64,000 bases of DNA from Desulfosporosinus orientis DSM 765 (GCF_000235605.1 NC_016584.1:4384001-4448000); one strand, 5' to 3'. Counted from the first letter of the stretch, positions 40,764-50,617 are shown. A program made the numbers and translations. The notes: generated by a model not told the origin, from the sequence alone.

Positions 40764-42014
40764 TTAAATGTTATAAGATTCTGCCAATAATTCCGACAGG
40801 TGCTTTACCTGTCCGGAAATACCATAAGTTTTCATTCCGTAATTTAACTGCATCATGCAAGCAGGACAAGAAGTAACCAGTACTCCGGCATTGGCTTCTG
40901 TAAAATTTCCCATCTTCCGTTCCAATATCTTCTTGGACATTTCAGGGTGGAAAATACCATAGGAACCTGCTCCGCCACAACAGGTGTCCGCTTCTTTCAT
41001 TTCTATAAACTGCAAACCTGGCATGCTTTTTAATATGGTCCGCGGGGCCTTACTTACGTCCAACCCCCGGATAGCGTGACAAGGATCATGATAAGTTACC
41101 TTAAGAGGCATATCTCTTTCTCCTATTTTATAACCAATCGTTACTAAATAGGTGCTAATGTCGACAATTTTTTCCTTGACACCCTGAGCCATTTTCTTGT
41201 ACTCAGGTTCATCCTCGAATAATTCTTCGTATTCTTTTAGGACAGCACCGCAGGTAGCGCAATCAATAATAATTGCCTCCGCCTTAAGTTTGGCCAGTAT
41301 CGTTAAGTTATGCCTGGCCAGCTTTTTATACTCGTCGAGATCTCCCGCACTCTGGTGGGGAGCACCACAACAAGTCACATCGGGAACGGTTACAGCACAA
41401 TTATTGGCCTGCAGCACCTTTAGTGTTGCCCTGCCAACCTGACTGTAAAATTGGTTAACCGAACATCCCAAAAAATACGCTACAGTATGAGCTGCTCCCG
41501 GCATAGCTTTGAGAATTACAGGGAGCTGTTCCCTTAAGCTCTGTCTAGGCATATCAGGCATAAGATTGTTTACATCCTTTAAGACCTTCACCTGATTTAA
41601 TACCCTTTTTGCTCCGCTCCTCTGGTAAATCCCCGCCATTTTACGAGCCAAATTCAGCTTCCTGGGATTGGAGAAGAATCCCCTGTACATGATTCGTTTT
41701 ACCAAGGGCAGCCCTTTATTTCTCGTAAAACGTGCTCGAATGTCACTGATGATTGTGGTGATGGGTACATTTGACGGACAATTGACTTCACAAGCTTTGC
41801 ACAACAAACATTCGTTGATAAACCTATCCAATTCAGGTTCTTTATCTAAATCAAGTTGATTTTCCAGGCCTAAACGGAGCAAGCGCAAACGCCCGCGGGC
41901 AACAGCAAATTCAGTACCGGCTATTTTATAGGTCGGGCAGACATCCTGACAGGAAGCACAACGATTGCATTTCATTATTACATCTAAGAGTTCCGCTTGC
42001 TTCACGACAATCAC
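40764..42014 (-). CDS. glcF: GlcF-like iron-sulfur subunit of a 2-hydroxyacid dehydrogenase
   Basis: 416 aa. Two ferredoxin motifs (CNRCASCQDVCPTY near 16; CLLCKACEVNCPSN near 70) are followed by two CCG domains (YFLGCSVNQFY...CCGAPHQSAGD; CHAIRGLD...CCGGAGSYGIFHPEMS). It accepts electrons from the FAD subunits and passes them to a quinone or other carrier. Overlaps the GlcE-like gene by 4 bp. Confidence 0.9.
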   Translation of the reverse strand: MIVVKQAELLDVIMKCNRCASCQDVCPTYKIAGTEFAVARGRLRLLRLGLENQLDLDKEPELDRFINECLLCKACEVNCPSNVPITTIISDIRARFTRNKGLPLVKRIMYRGFFSNPRKLNLARKMAGIYQRSGAKRVLNQVKVLKDVNNLMPDMPRQSLREQLPVILKAMPGAAHTVAYFLGCSVNQFYSQVGRATLKVLQANNCAVTVPDVTCCGAPHQSAGDLDEYKKLARHNLTILAKLKAEAIIIDCATCGAVLKEYEELFEDEPEYKKMAQGVKEKIVDISTYLVTIGYKIGERDMPLKVTYHDPCHAIRGLDVSKAPRTILKSMPGLQFIEMKEADTCCGGAGSYGIFHPEMSKKILERKMGNFTEANAGVLVTSCPACMMQLNYGMKTYGISGQVKHLSELLAESYNI

Positions 42015-43210
42015 TCCTTCAAAAAGCAGATTTGCGGAACTAATATTTTATTGGGATCAACTTGTCTTTTGATCTCTAAGAGAAGTTTCTGGTTAGTCAT
42101 TTCAGCTTTAGCCCGCAAAGTATTTCCTCTATGAATTAAACACCCCTCAAATTGCCGGAGTTCTCCGCTTAGCTCTTCGATCAATTTGCCTTCATCATCA
42201 ACCGTGTTTTTCAAATCGATTTCAAGGGTACCGTTGGTGACATTACCTTGAATATTAACAGAAAGACGGTGTTTTTCTGCCCAAGCCCATAGGCATTCTA
42301 GTACCCTGCCATAATTCTGAAGCGGCACTCTAAAGGTAAACGGCATTTCTTTTATCTTTTCCAGTAAATTAGAACTTCGTTTAAATCCATATTTTCTTTC
42401 CATTTCTGAGGCCTGTAATTCCAGGGCTTCCTTAAAACCTTCAAGTTCCAACTGTAAGGATAATTCCTCTCCATCAGTTCTCAATAACAGAGAGGCCAGA
42501 CTTAATGGTTCATTAAATATTCCTTTGATTATAGCTTGTACTGAGGCCAGACCTCTGAAACTGCACTTCATAATAAGATTATTTTCAGGAAGAGGTCTGA
42601 GCCGCAGAGTTACTTTAGTAATGATTCCAAATAAGCCCCAAGAGCCCGCCAGAAGCTGGCTCACATCGTAGCCGCTCACATTTTTGACAGTTCTTCCACC
42701 CACCCTGATTATATCACCCTGAGGGGAAACGAACTCCATACCCATGACATAGAAGCGGCTGCTTTTATACATATATTTTTTTCTCCCATAACGATTGGCA
42801 GCCACCTGCCCGCCAATGGTTGAGGAGATTTCATCCGGTTCAACAGGAAAAAAGATTTTATCCCGAGCCAATAATTTCTGAAGCTCCTGAAATGTCAAGC
42901 CGGCTTCGACTTCTATACTCATATTTTTAGGCCTATACTCTATAATCCGCTTAAGCTTTTTTGTGGACATCAGTATTCCTGCTGCAAACGGTTCAATCCT
43001 CTTCTGAAATATCGTTCCGCTGCCAACGGGATAAACGGGCAATTGACATTGATTGGCTAACTTCAGGATACCGGCAACATCCTCAGCCGATTCAGGATAA
43101 AAGATTAAATCCGGACGATAACCGGCCTCAAATAGGTTTCTATAGTGACTGTACGTGTCTTGAGCAGGAATAAATTGTTTAAAAACATCAACAACTTGCT
43201 GCTGGGTCAT
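42011..43210 (-). CDS. glcE: GlcE-like FAD-binding subunit
   Basis: 399 aa, FAD-binding type 4 (PCMH) fold: YRPDLIFYPESAEDVAGILKLANQCQLPVYPVGSGT, then RYGRKKYMYKSSRFYVMGMEFVSPQGDIIRVGGRTVKNVSGYDVSQLLAGSWGLFGIIT. It is shorter and more diverged than GlcD. In the E. coli glycolate oxidase GlcE is a required second flavin subunit. Its start overlaps the glcD-like end by 23 bp. Confidence 0.82.
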   Translation of the reverse strand: MTQQQVVDVFKQFIPAQDTYSHYRNLFEAGYRPDLIFYPESAEDVAGILKLANQCQLPVYPVGSGTIFQKRIEPFAAGILMSTKKLKRIIEYRPKNMSIEVEAGLTFQELQKLLARDKIFFPVEPDEISSTIGGQVAANRYGRKKYMYKSSRFYVMGMEFVSPQGDIIRVGGRTVKNVSGYDVSQLLAGSWGLFGIITKVTLRLRPLPENNLIMKCSFRGLASVQAIIKGIFNEPLSLASLLLRTDGEELSLQLELEGFKEALELQASEMERKYGFKRSSNLLEKIKEMPFTFRVPLQNYGRVLECLWAWAEKHRLSVNIQGNVTNGTLEIDLKNTVDDEGKLIEELSGELRQFEGCLIHRGNTLRAKAEMTNQKLLLEIKRQVDPNKILVPQICFLKE

Positions 43211-44606
43211 GGAACCCTTCCCCCATTCCCTCTGAAATCAGCTTGCCAGGATTTAATTTTGCCTGGGGATCGAAGGCTGTCTTTAACCGCTTCATGTAGT
43301 TCAAGCTTTCCTGACTAAAAGCCAGAGGCATGTATTTTATCTTTTCCAGACCAATGCCATGTTCTCCGGAAAGAGTCCCTCCTTGGGCCAAAGCCTCCTT
43401 GAATATTTCATCACAAACAGATTCAATAACTTCATTCTCCTGAGAGATCCGGTGATCATAAAGCAGGTGAGGATGTAAATTACCATCACCCGCATGGGCC
43501 ACTTGGGCTATAATAATTCCATATTTTTGGGCCAGTGCAGAGACATTACTTAACATAATGGGGAGACGGTCCCTGGGAACCACAATATCCTGAACAACCA
43601 TGGAGGGCTTAAGTTTGCCCAGAGCGCCATTGGCCGACCTTCTTGCTTTCCAAAGGGAAAGCCTCTCCAGTTCACTGTTGGCGATAGTATAGTTCTGAGC
43701 TTTGTTCGTTTTAAAAGATTCGATAATAGCTGTAAACTGCACCTCAACTTCAGAACTGAAGCCATCGACTTCCAGTAATAAAAGTGCCTCGGCATTGACA
43801 GGCAGGCCTAACTTAGCATAGTCCTCCACAGCCCTGATCAGCGTATTATCCATAATTTCCATGGTCGTGGGAATAACACCTTTGGCGATAATGTCGGCAA
43901 CACAATCCCCTGCATCCGCCAGATTATCAAAGACAGCGGTCATAGTCACCACATGAGAATTAATCGGAGTTAAACTTAGCAAGGCCTTTGTAACTACCCC
44001 CAGAGTCCCTTCCGAACCGCAGAGGAAATAACTTAAATCAATTTGCTCTTCTGAAGGGGAGACCATCTCTCCTGTTGTCACGATCTCACCCGTGGGAAGC
44101 ACAAGCTCCAATCCCAAGATATGATCCTTTGTACAGCCATATTTAACCCCACGCATCCCACCCGCGTTTTCTGAAATATTGCCGCCGATTGTGGCTACAT
44201 TCAGACTGCCGGGGTCGGGAGCGAACATCAATCCATAGGGCTCTGCCAATAGCTGAACCTGCTTATTGATCGCACCGGCTTCTGCCAATACAGTGCGGGC
44301 ACCCGGATTTATGTCTAAAATCCGGTTCATCTTATTCATCGAGATAACAATGCCGCCCTGAGAAGCAACCGCCCCGCCGCTTAAACAAGTTCCGGCACCA
44401 CGGGGAGTAATTTCGAGATCATACCTTTGAGCTAATTTGAAGATAGCACTAACCATTTCTGTTGTTGTGGGAAATACGACAGCATCCGGCGTGCCAAAAA
44501 ATTGAGAGGCATCATATGCATAAGTTGCCAGGGGTATTCGTGCCGTAATAAGATTCTTTTCACCTACAATTTGTTCCAGCTCTTTGACAATAATGTTCTG
44601 AAGCAC
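43188..44606 (-). CDS. glcD: GlcD-like FAD-linked 2-hydroxyacid dehydrogenase subunit
   Basis: About 472 aa, FAD-binding type 4 with the lactate/glycolate dehydrogenase C-terminal domain. Marks are FPTTTEMVSAIFKLAQRYDLEITPRGAGTCLSGGAVA, PDPGSLNVATIGGNISENAGGMRGVKYG, and the metal/substrate region VAHAGDGNLHP and GTLSGEHGIGLEKI. It oxidises a D-2-hydroxyacid to the 2-oxoacid. The frame opens with GTG at 44615; GTG at 44606 has AGGTG upstream and is slightly better. Confidence 0.9.
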   Translation of the reverse strand: MLQNIIVKELEQIVGEKNLITARIPLATYAYDASQFFGTPDAVVFPTTTEMVSAIFKLAQRYDLEITPRGAGTCLSGGAVASQGGIVISMNKMNRILDINPGARTVLAEAGAINKQVQLLAEPYGLMFAPDPGSLNVATIGGNISENAGGMRGVKYGCTKDHILGLELVLPTGEIVTTGEMVSPSEEQIDLSYFLCGSEGTLGVVTKALLSLTPINSHVVTMTAVFDNLADAGDCVADIIAKGVIPTTMEIMDNTLIRAVEDYAKLGLPVNAEALLLLEVDGFSSEVEVQFTAIIESFKTNKAQNYTIANSELERLSLWKARRSANGALGKLKPSMVVQDIVVPRDRLPIMLSNVSALAQKYGIIIAQVAHAGDGNLHPHLLYDHRISQENEVIESVCDEIFKEALAQGGTLSGEHGIGLEKIKYMPLAFSQESLNYMKRLKTAFDPQAKLNPGKLISEGMGEGFHDPAASC

Positions 44607-44654
44607 CGTTATCACCTACTTTCCGGAAATTAGATAATAATTCTAAGGGTATAA

Positions 44655-45896
44655 TCAAAAAAGCAATAAATCCTGACTATCCTCGGCAAAGGGAATCTGC
44701 CCGATTTCCTCCACAATGGTAATATTCCGGTTTTCTCTTAACTCTTCAACCAAGCTCGCCGAAACATAGAATTCCTCTAATTCCAAAGTGTTCTTGATAA
44801 TGCAGATCCTGGCCTTTTCAACCCCTCTTGGGCCGATAGTCTTTAAGGCCGTTTCAACCGCTTCCTTATCTGTGTCTAAAAATATGGGAATCTTACCTCG
44901 TTCTAAATAACTCGTTGAAATGACATTGGCATACATGGGCTTAAAGTCTATCTTATCTACCAGTTTCTTCGTTGTTAAATCGGCTAAACCAATTCCCAAG
45001 GCATTGCCATAGGAATTACCGGCCAGATCAAGGGCAACAATTCTCTTGATTTGCAGCTCACCCTGTTCCGGTAACCCTTCAACTTTCAATCTGCCAATAA
45101 CATTGGTGTCCATACCGGTCCCACTGATGGCTTTTCCCATTGACTTGACAATCAGAACGTCCAAATCCTTAAAGGGAAGTCTTGCCATTTGAGATTTGGC
45201 CATTTCCAGCAGCTTCTCTTCTTTCTCAAACATCTCTCCGCTTTTCACTAACTCCAAATGCGCTGTCTCTTCCTGACTATTCTCTACAATCGCCAATCCA
45301 CCCAGGATATTCACCTTTTCCAGCAAAAGCTTGGCAGCCACAGGAATATACTTGCTTAAACCATGGGTGTGCAAGGCAACACATCCCTTGTGCTTCCCCA
45401 GTCCAATTGAAATCATTTTGATCAGACCGCTGCCCAAGGGCCCTCCAAAGTCAGTATGAGGCTTAACCCGGTTTATCACAAAAACGCTATCGGCCTCTGC
45501 CGCCAACTTATCAAAATATAGGGGAACTGCCCCATCAATTTCACCAAGCCTGACAACCTCCATGCTTGAGTGAAGAGGGACACCCACCTTTTTCTCCGTG
45601 ACCCCCAAACTATTCAGCACTTTCAATTGCCCTGCCGCTGTAGCCCCGCCATGGCTGCCCATAGCCGGTACAATAAAAGGGCAAACATTGAGTTTTTTTA
45701 ACTCCTTAATCACCGATTTTACGATGTCTGATATGTTGGCAATACCCCTGCTGCCCACGGCAACAGCTATTTTACTGCCTGGTTTCAGGCGATCAGCCAA
45801 GTCGGCTTTCTCAAATTCCTGAGAAATCGTCAGAGAAATATCATCAATCCTGGTGGAATTAAATTCTTGTTTGACTTTAAATAAATTCAAATCCAT
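44655..45896 (-). CDS. LarA-family (DUF2088) protein, possible 2-hydroxyacid racemase
   Basis: 413 aa of the nickel-pincer lactate racemase superfamily. N-terminal AVAVGSRGIANISDIV, then PAMGSHGGATAAGQL, NRVKPHTDFGGPLGSGLIKM and a C-terminal domain. His and Lys residues in GSHG and KPHTDF match positions used for cofactor or catalysis in LarA. Homologues racemise or epimerise different 2-hydroxyacids. No larB/larC/larE cofactor genes are in the window. It lies between the TRAP genes and the dehydrogenase, so it would bring the substrate to the right stereoisomer. Confidence 0.8.
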   Translation of the reverse strand: MDLNLFKVKQEFNSTRIDDISLTISQEFEKADLADRLKPGSKIAVAVGSRGIANISDIVKSVIKELKKLNVCPFIVPAMGSHGGATAAGQLKVLNSLGVTEKKVGVPLHSSMEVVRLGEIDGAVPLYFDKLAAEADSVFVINRVKPHTDFGGPLGSGLIKMISIGLGKHKGCVALHTHGLSKYIPVAAKLLLEKVNILGGLAIVENSQEETAHLELVKSGEMFEKEEKLLEMAKSQMARLPFKDLDVLIVKSMGKAISGTGMDTNVIGRLKVEGLPEQGELQIKRIVALDLAGNSYGNALGIGLADLTTKKLVDKIDFKPMYANVISTSYLERGKIPIFLDTDKEAVETALKTIGPRGVEKARICIIKNTLELEEFYVSASLVEELRENRNITIVEEIGQIPFAEDSQDLLLF

Positions 45897-45907
45897 TGTC
45901 CGGCCCT

Positions 45908-47185
45908 CTATTTCATCATCAGATTAGGTAAATACATGGAAATTGCAGGAATATAAGTAATCAGCAAAACTGCCGCAACCATGGCAATGATATACGGAAT
46001 AATTGCCTTTGAAATTCGTTCAATACTAAGATTGGATTGACCACAGGCAACAAAGAGATTCACACCTAAAGGCGGCGTAAACATACCAATGGCCGTATTA
46101 ACAACCATAATTAAACCAAATTGAATTGGATCGACACCCATTTTGACAACAAGAGGCAGGAAAATTGGTGCCAAGATGATAATTGCAGCATTGGTTTCCA
46201 TAAAACAACCAACAATCAATAAAAGCAGATTAATGAGCAGAAGAATAACAATTTTGCTGTCCGAGAAGCTGACAAAGGCTTGAGCCACTGCATCAGGTAT
46301 CCGCTCACTGGTCATGATCCAGCCAAAGATTGAAGCCGCTGCGATGATCAACATCACGATAGAGGTGCTCGCAGCCGCATTGGCCAGGAGCTTACCTAAG
46401 TCAGTAAATTTCAGCTCCTTGTATACGAATACCCCCACGATAAAACCATAAACTACGGCCACTGCTGCTGCTTCAGTAGGGGTAAATATTCCGCCATATA
46501 TTCCTCCTAGAATAATTACAGGCATTAGAATCGCCCAAAACGCTTCTTTGCCTGCGATCAATACCTCTTTGAAATTAAACTTGCCTGTACCTTTATAGCC
46601 CCTTTTCTTGGCAATATAATAAGTTGGGATCATTAAAGCCAAACCGACTAACAGCCCTGAAGTTAACCCGCCCAGAAACAGGGACCCAATAGATGCGCCG
46701 GCAACAACTCCATAAGTGACCATAGGAATACTGGGAGGTATAATCACACCAATTGAACCGGCCGCGGCCATTACCGCCGCAGAAAAGCCCAAATCATAAC
46801 CGGCGCTGACCATTGCAGGAATCATAATCCCGCCGATAGCAGCCACGGTAGCAGGCCCCGACCCCGATATCGCCGCAAAAAACATGCAGGTGAGAATTGC
46901 TACCATAGCTAGCCCGCCTGTAAGGTGGCCGACAATTTTATTGGCCAGATTGATTAAGCGCCGGGAGATTCCCCCTCCCTCCATAAGTACACCGGCAATC
47001 ATGAAAAAAGGAATTGCCATCAGCGGAAAAGAGGAAACGGCTGTAAACATTCTTTGCGGAACAACCAAAAGAGGAATACTGGTAGCTGTCGCCAGTGCTA
47101 TAACAGAGGTTAGGCCTAAAACGACCGCTATTGGCAAACCAAGGATTGCTAAGATAGCAAAGCCACCAAAAAGAATGCTCGTCAT
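45908..47185 (-). CDS. dctM: TRAP transporter large permease DctM
   Basis: 425 aa, about 12 hydrophobic segments. Family marks: FPLMAIPFFMIAGVLMEGGGISRRL, AISGSGPATVAAIGGIMIPAM, GSIGVIIPPSIPMVTYG and FTPPLGVNLFVACG. Overlaps dctQ by 4 bp. It drives Na+-coupled uptake of an organic acid delivered by DctP. Confidence 0.94.
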   Translation of the reverse strand: MTSILFGGFAILAILGLPIAVVLGLTSVIALATATSIPLLVVPQRMFTAVSSFPLMAIPFFMIAGVLMEGGGISRRLINLANKIVGHLTGGLAMVAILTCMFFAAISGSGPATVAAIGGIMIPAMVSAGYDLGFSAAVMAAAGSIGVIIPPSIPMVTYGVVAGASIGSLFLGGLTSGLLVGLALMIPTYYIAKKRGYKGTGKFNFKEVLIAGKEAFWAILMPVIILGGIYGGIFTPTEAAAVAVVYGFIVGVFVYKELKFTDLGKLLANAAASTSIVMLIIAAASIFGWIMTSERIPDAVAQAFVSFSDSKIVILLLINLLLLIVGCFMETNAAIIILAPIFLPLVVKMGVDPIQFGLIMVVNTAIGMFTPPLGVNLFVACGQSNLSIERISKAIIPYIIAMVAAVLLITYIPAISMYLPNLMMK

Positions 47186-47691
47186 TTGTTATGTCCCCCC
47201 AATGTATTTAAGTCGGATGGTTCAGATTTATCCTTAGTTTTTAGTTCCGCAATAAATTTCTGCACAAATCGGATCACGATTAAGATACTTCCCACCGGAA
47301 CAGAAAGATAGGCATAATACATGGGAATGCGCATGGCCGGTGAAACCTGACCTGTTATAATCTGTTTCTGTACAATCAGCAAGCCATAATAAACGATGAT
47401 GACAAAGAAGACGGTACAAAAAATATAAGATAATAAAACAAAATATCTCTGAATCTTCTTGGGGAATAAAACAATAACGGCCTCAACCCCTATATGGGAT
47501 CCACGTTTTACACCAATGCTGGCCCCCAAAAAGGTTACCCAGGCCAGAATGTAAATCGACAATTCCTCAGACCAGGGTAAGGCAGCTTTAATAACGAATC
47601 GACAGAAAACCTGATAAAAAACGACGATAGTCATAATCGACAGGAGCATAGTGCACAGATACTCTTCAAGATTAGCGAATATTTTTTTCAT
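47182..47691 (-). CDS. dctQ: TRAP transporter small permease DctQ
   Basis: About 169 aa with four membrane segments, including LLSIMTIVVFYQVFCRFVIKAALPWSEELSIYILAWVTFLGASIGVKRGSHIGVE, the conserved W-SEE-Y core of DctQ. The frame opens at 47730, but the ATG at 47691 follows GGGTGGG and starts a normal DctQ N-terminus. Confidence 0.9.
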   Translation of the reverse strand: MKKIFANLEEYLCTMLLSIMTIVVFYQVFCRFVIKAALPWSEELSIYILAWVTFLGASIGVKRGSHIGVEAVIVLFPKKIQRYFVLLSYIFCTVFFVIIVYYGLLIVQKQIITGQVSPAMRIPMYYAYLSVPVGSILIVIRFVQKFIAELKTKDKSEPSDLNTLGGHNK

Positions 47692-47753
47692 ATCCCACCC
47701 TATTCCTCTCTGCGGAACCCAGGCAGGCATTGCAGCCTGCCTGGGGTTAAAAT

Positions 47754-48776
47754 TTATTGTTGAGCACTAATAACTTTATCAATCAGATCTTTACCGATTT
47801 CCCCTTCATATTTGCTGTAGACCGGTTTGACAGCTTCTTTGAATAGACTCTTATCAACTTCAATAACATTTACACCCTGATCTTTAAGTTTCCCAAGGAA
47901 CTCTGTTTCCTGCTGGGCTATCAAATCCCTTTCATAATCCCTTGCTTCTATGGAAGCTTCCTTAATAGCGTTCTGATATTCAGGTGCTAAACCATCGAAG
48001 AATGTTTTGGATACCAAAAGAGGTGCCGCAGCATAAAAATGGCCGGTTAAGCTTAACTGTTTTTGAACTTCATAGAACTTGGAAGTCCAGATAATCGGAA
48101 TAGGATTTTCCTGTCCGTCAATGGTCCCCTGCTGTAATGCAGTAAATAGTTCCCCAAAGGCCATTGGCGTTGGGTCAGCTCCCATGGTCCTGAAGGTGTC
48201 CATGTGAATGGGGTTTTCCATGAGACGAATCTTAAGTCCTTTAAGATCTTCAGGTTTATTAATGGGCCGCGTATTATTTGTCACATGTCTGAAGCCATTC
48301 TCCCAATATGAAAGCCCTATAATTCCTTGTGATTCAAGAGAATTTAAAATTCCTTGTCCGATCTCTCCATCAAGTACTTTGTGAGCCGATTGACTATCAT
48401 TAAAGATGAAAGGTAAATCAAATACTAAAAATTCCTTTGTGAAACTAGCCAATGGGGCGGTTGAAACAAGAGCCATCTGTTGGGTTCCCAACTGCAGAGC
48501 TTCAATCATATCCCTTTCGTTACCCAATTGAGAACTGTGAAAAACCTCTACCTTTACTTTACCCTGAGTTTTCTGTTCAACCAGCTCGCCAAATTTTTTG
48601 AGACCAATGGTGTAGGGATGATCTGGAGCTAAAACGTGGCCGACTTTAATCGTAATCGTTTGATCACTCCCCGTGCTGGCAGCCGGTTTCTCCCCGCCGC
48701 AGCCGGTAACCCCCAGCATCAATACCAGGACCCCTAAGAGCAGCCATGAAATCCCTTTTTTCCTTTTGCTAAACAA
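47754..48776 (-). CDS. dctP: TRAP solute-binding lipoprotein DctP
   Basis: About 340 aa. A lipoprotein signal (LLLGVLVLMLGVTGC) is followed by the DctP fold: GHVLAPDHPYTIGLKKFGELVEQKTQGKVKVEVFHSSQLG, ENGFRHVTNNTRPI, LRLMENPIHMDTFRTMGADPTPMAFGELFTALQQGTIDGQENP. The Arg in LKIRLMEN normally binds the substrate carboxylate. The frame opens with TTG at 48794; TTG at 48776 has GGGAGG 8 bases upstream and fits better. First gene of the sigma-54 operon. Confidence 0.9.
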   Translation of the reverse strand: MFSKRKKGISWLLLGVLVLMLGVTGCGGEKPAASTGSDQTITIKVGHVLAPDHPYTIGLKKFGELVEQKTQGKVKVEVFHSSQLGNERDMIEALQLGTQQMALVSTAPLASFTKEFLVFDLPFIFNDSQSAHKVLDGEIGQGILNSLESQGIIGLSYWENGFRHVTNNTRPINKPEDLKGLKIRLMENPIHMDTFRTMGADPTPMAFGELFTALQQGTIDGQENPIPIIWTSKFYEVQKQLSLTGHFYAAAPLLVSKTFFDGLAPEYQNAIKEASIEARDYERDLIAQQETEFLGKLKDQGVNVIEVDKSLFKEAVKPVYSKYEGEIGKDLIDKVISAQQ

Positions 48777-48829
48777 CTCATTTTCCTCCCTCAAATTTTT
48801 TAGTGTATTATTTGTACAAACTTAAATAT

Positions 48830-48845
48830 TGCAAAGTATGTGCCA
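48830..48845 (-). promoter_or_regulatory. Sigma-54 promoter of the TRAP/GlcDEF operon
   Basis: Minus strand TGGCACATACTTTGCA is an exact match to TGGCAC-N5-TTGCA. The transcript would start about 40 nt before the dctP start. Confidence 0.9.
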
Positions 48846-48908
48846 TAATTAAAAAATTCATAATTAGTTGAATTTGTTTGACTTTAGACAACAAGGCAAT
48901 TTTTCTTT

Positions 48909-48944
48909 CTAACAAATCGTTAGGCAATTATAACGTTTTGTTAG
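48909..48944. promoter_or_regulatory. Two upstream activator sites of the TRAP operon
   Basis: CTAACAAATCGTTAG (48909-48923) and ATAACGTTTTGTTAG (48930-48944): arms [C/A]TAAC-N5-GTTAG, centres 21 bp apart (two helical turns), beginning 64 bp upstream of the -24 box. Confidence 0.7.
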
Positions 48945-48970
48945 AATTATTAGATATTTTTGAACTATAA

Positions 48971-48997
48971 AATCCTGGGCTTAACAAGCCCAGGATT
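48971..48997. terminator. 12-bp perfect hairpin between divergent units
   Basis: AATCCTGGGCTT, 3-nt loop, AAGCCCAGGATT, just beyond the activator sites and upstream of pepT. It may insulate the two divergent units or end a short RNA. Confidence 0.5.
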
Positions 48998-49152
48998 GCA
49001 TTTATGAGAAACCGCTGCCTATTCGAGAAAATGACGCAGTAAAATTTGCCAGATGCCCTAATATAGCCTATTATTGATACTTAGAAATACATTTGAGTAT
49101 TATAATTCTTGCTGATTTCAGTTTCTCAGCAAAGACAGGAGGCTATTATATC

Positions 49153-50379
49153 ATGTCCGGTGTCATTAATCGCTTTCTTAAATATGTTCAATTCAATACG
49201 CAATCCAACGAAAATTCCACATCCGTTCCCAGCACAGCTACACAACTGAAATTGGCCCAAGAGATTGTTAAAGAGTTAAGAGGGTTCGGTTTGCACGACG
49301 TTAGGCTTTCTGAGCAAGGATATGTTTATGCAAGTATCCCTTCGAATACCCATAAAATCGTTCCGGCTATTGGCTTTATCGCCCATATGGATACAAGCCC
49401 GGATTTTTCCGGTGAGAATGTAAAACCCAAATTTATTGAAAAATTTGCTGGTGGAAATATCCTGCTTAATGAAGAAAAAAACCTCATACTTTCCTCTGAC
49501 GATTTTCCGGAATTGAAGGATTACATTGGGCAAACCTTAATCACGACTGATGGAACGACCTTGCTCGGAGCGGATGATAAAGCAGGTATTGCAGAAATCA
49601 TGACTGCCCTCGAATACCTTGTCACGCATCCTGAGGTGCCGCACGGAAAAATCTGCGTCGGATTTACTCCTGACGAAGAAATCGGGCGGGGGGCGGATCA
49701 CTTTGACGTTTCAGGGTTTGGTGCTGATTTCGCTTATACGGTAGATGGCGGAGCCCTGGGTGAACTGGAATACGAAAACTTTAATGCGGCAAAGGCAATT
49801 ATCAAAGTCCGGGGTCGAAATGTTCACCCGGGAAGTGCCAAGAATAAAATGATTAACTCCATTCTCTTAGCCAACAAATTCATTTCTCTTCTTCCTCCAA
49901 GTGAAACACCAGCCAATACGGAAGGATATGAGGGGTTTTATCATTTAAACGATATCCATGGAGATGTGGAACTAACGACCCTCTATTATATAATCCGAGA
50001 CTTCGATCAATCTTCTTTTGAGAAGCGCAAAGAGAAGATGCGCTCACTCACTGAGGAACTCAACAAAGAGTTTGGTGCCGGTGCATTTGATATTGAACTA
50101 TCTGATCAATACCAAAATATGAGAGAAAAAATAAAACCTGTCATGCACATTATCGATAAAGCCTGTGCAGCCATGGAAGCGGTTGGGGTTACTCCCCAAC
50201 TCCGTCCGATTCGCGGGGGCACTGACGGAGCCAGACTATCCTTCATGGGACTCCCAACCCCAAACCTGTTTACAGGAGGTCACAACTTCCATGGACGGTA
50301 TGAATTCATTCCAACCTTTGCCATGGAGAAGTCTGTTGAAGTCATCCTTAAGATTATAGAATTGTACTCTAATGATTAG
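49153..50379 (+). CDS. pepT: Peptidase T (tripeptide aminopeptidase)
   Basis: About 408 aa M20 metallopeptidase. Metal and catalytic motifs: [12 protein letters not shown] (His/Asp), [29 protein letters not shown] (Glu-Glu) and [34 protein letters not shown]. It removes the N-terminal residue of tripeptides in the cytoplasm. The frame opens at 49093, but AGGAGG precedes the ATG at 49153 and gives the standard start of about [12 protein letters not shown]. Confidence 0.94.
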   Translation: MSGVINRFLKYVQFNTQSNENSTSVPSTATQLKLAQEIVKELRGFGLHDVRLSEQGYVYASIPSNTHKIVPAIGFIAHMDTSPDFSGENVKPKFIEKFAGGNILLNEEKNLILSSDDFPELKDYIGQTLITTDGTTLLGADDKAGIAEIMTALEYLVTHPEVPHGKICVGFTPDEEIGRGADHFDVSGFGADFAYTVDGGALGELEYENFNAAKAIIKVRGRNVHPGSAKNKMINSILLANKFISLLPPSETPANTEGYEGFYHLNDIHGDVELTTLYYIIRDFDQSSFEKRKEKMRSLTEELNKEFGAGAFDIELSDQYQNMREKIKPVMHIIDKACAAMEAVGVTPQLRPIRGGTDGARLSFMGLPTPNLFTGGHNFHGRYEFIPTFAMEKSVEVILKIIELYSND

Positions 50380-50470
50380 GTAAACTAGTTAAATTTATTT
50401 TGATTTCTAGTATAATACATTTAGCGAAGCGAAGCAGAAAGATTATAACAAAAGGAAAGAGTTAGCGAGG

Positions 50471-50605
50471 ATGTTTGAATTTTTCTGCCCAAATTGTAAA
50501 AATACTTTATTTAGTGCAAGTGATCATCGCTATGAAGAGAAGATCTACTGCTCGATTTGCAACACTTATCTTGATAATCCATACTACAAGAAACCAGCTA
50601 ATTAG
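50471..50605 (+). CDS. Small zinc-ribbon protein, 44 aa
   Basis: ATG at 50471 with GCGAGG just upstream. The product has two Cys pairs, FFCPNCKNTLF and IYCSICNTYL, forming a zinc ribbon, and a short basic tail (YYKKPAN). Too short to name. It stands alone with a terminator right behind it. Confidence 0.65.
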   Translation: MFEFFCPNCKNTLFSASDHRYEEKIYCSICNTYLDNPYYKKPAN

Positions 50606-50617
50606 CAAACCATTCCT

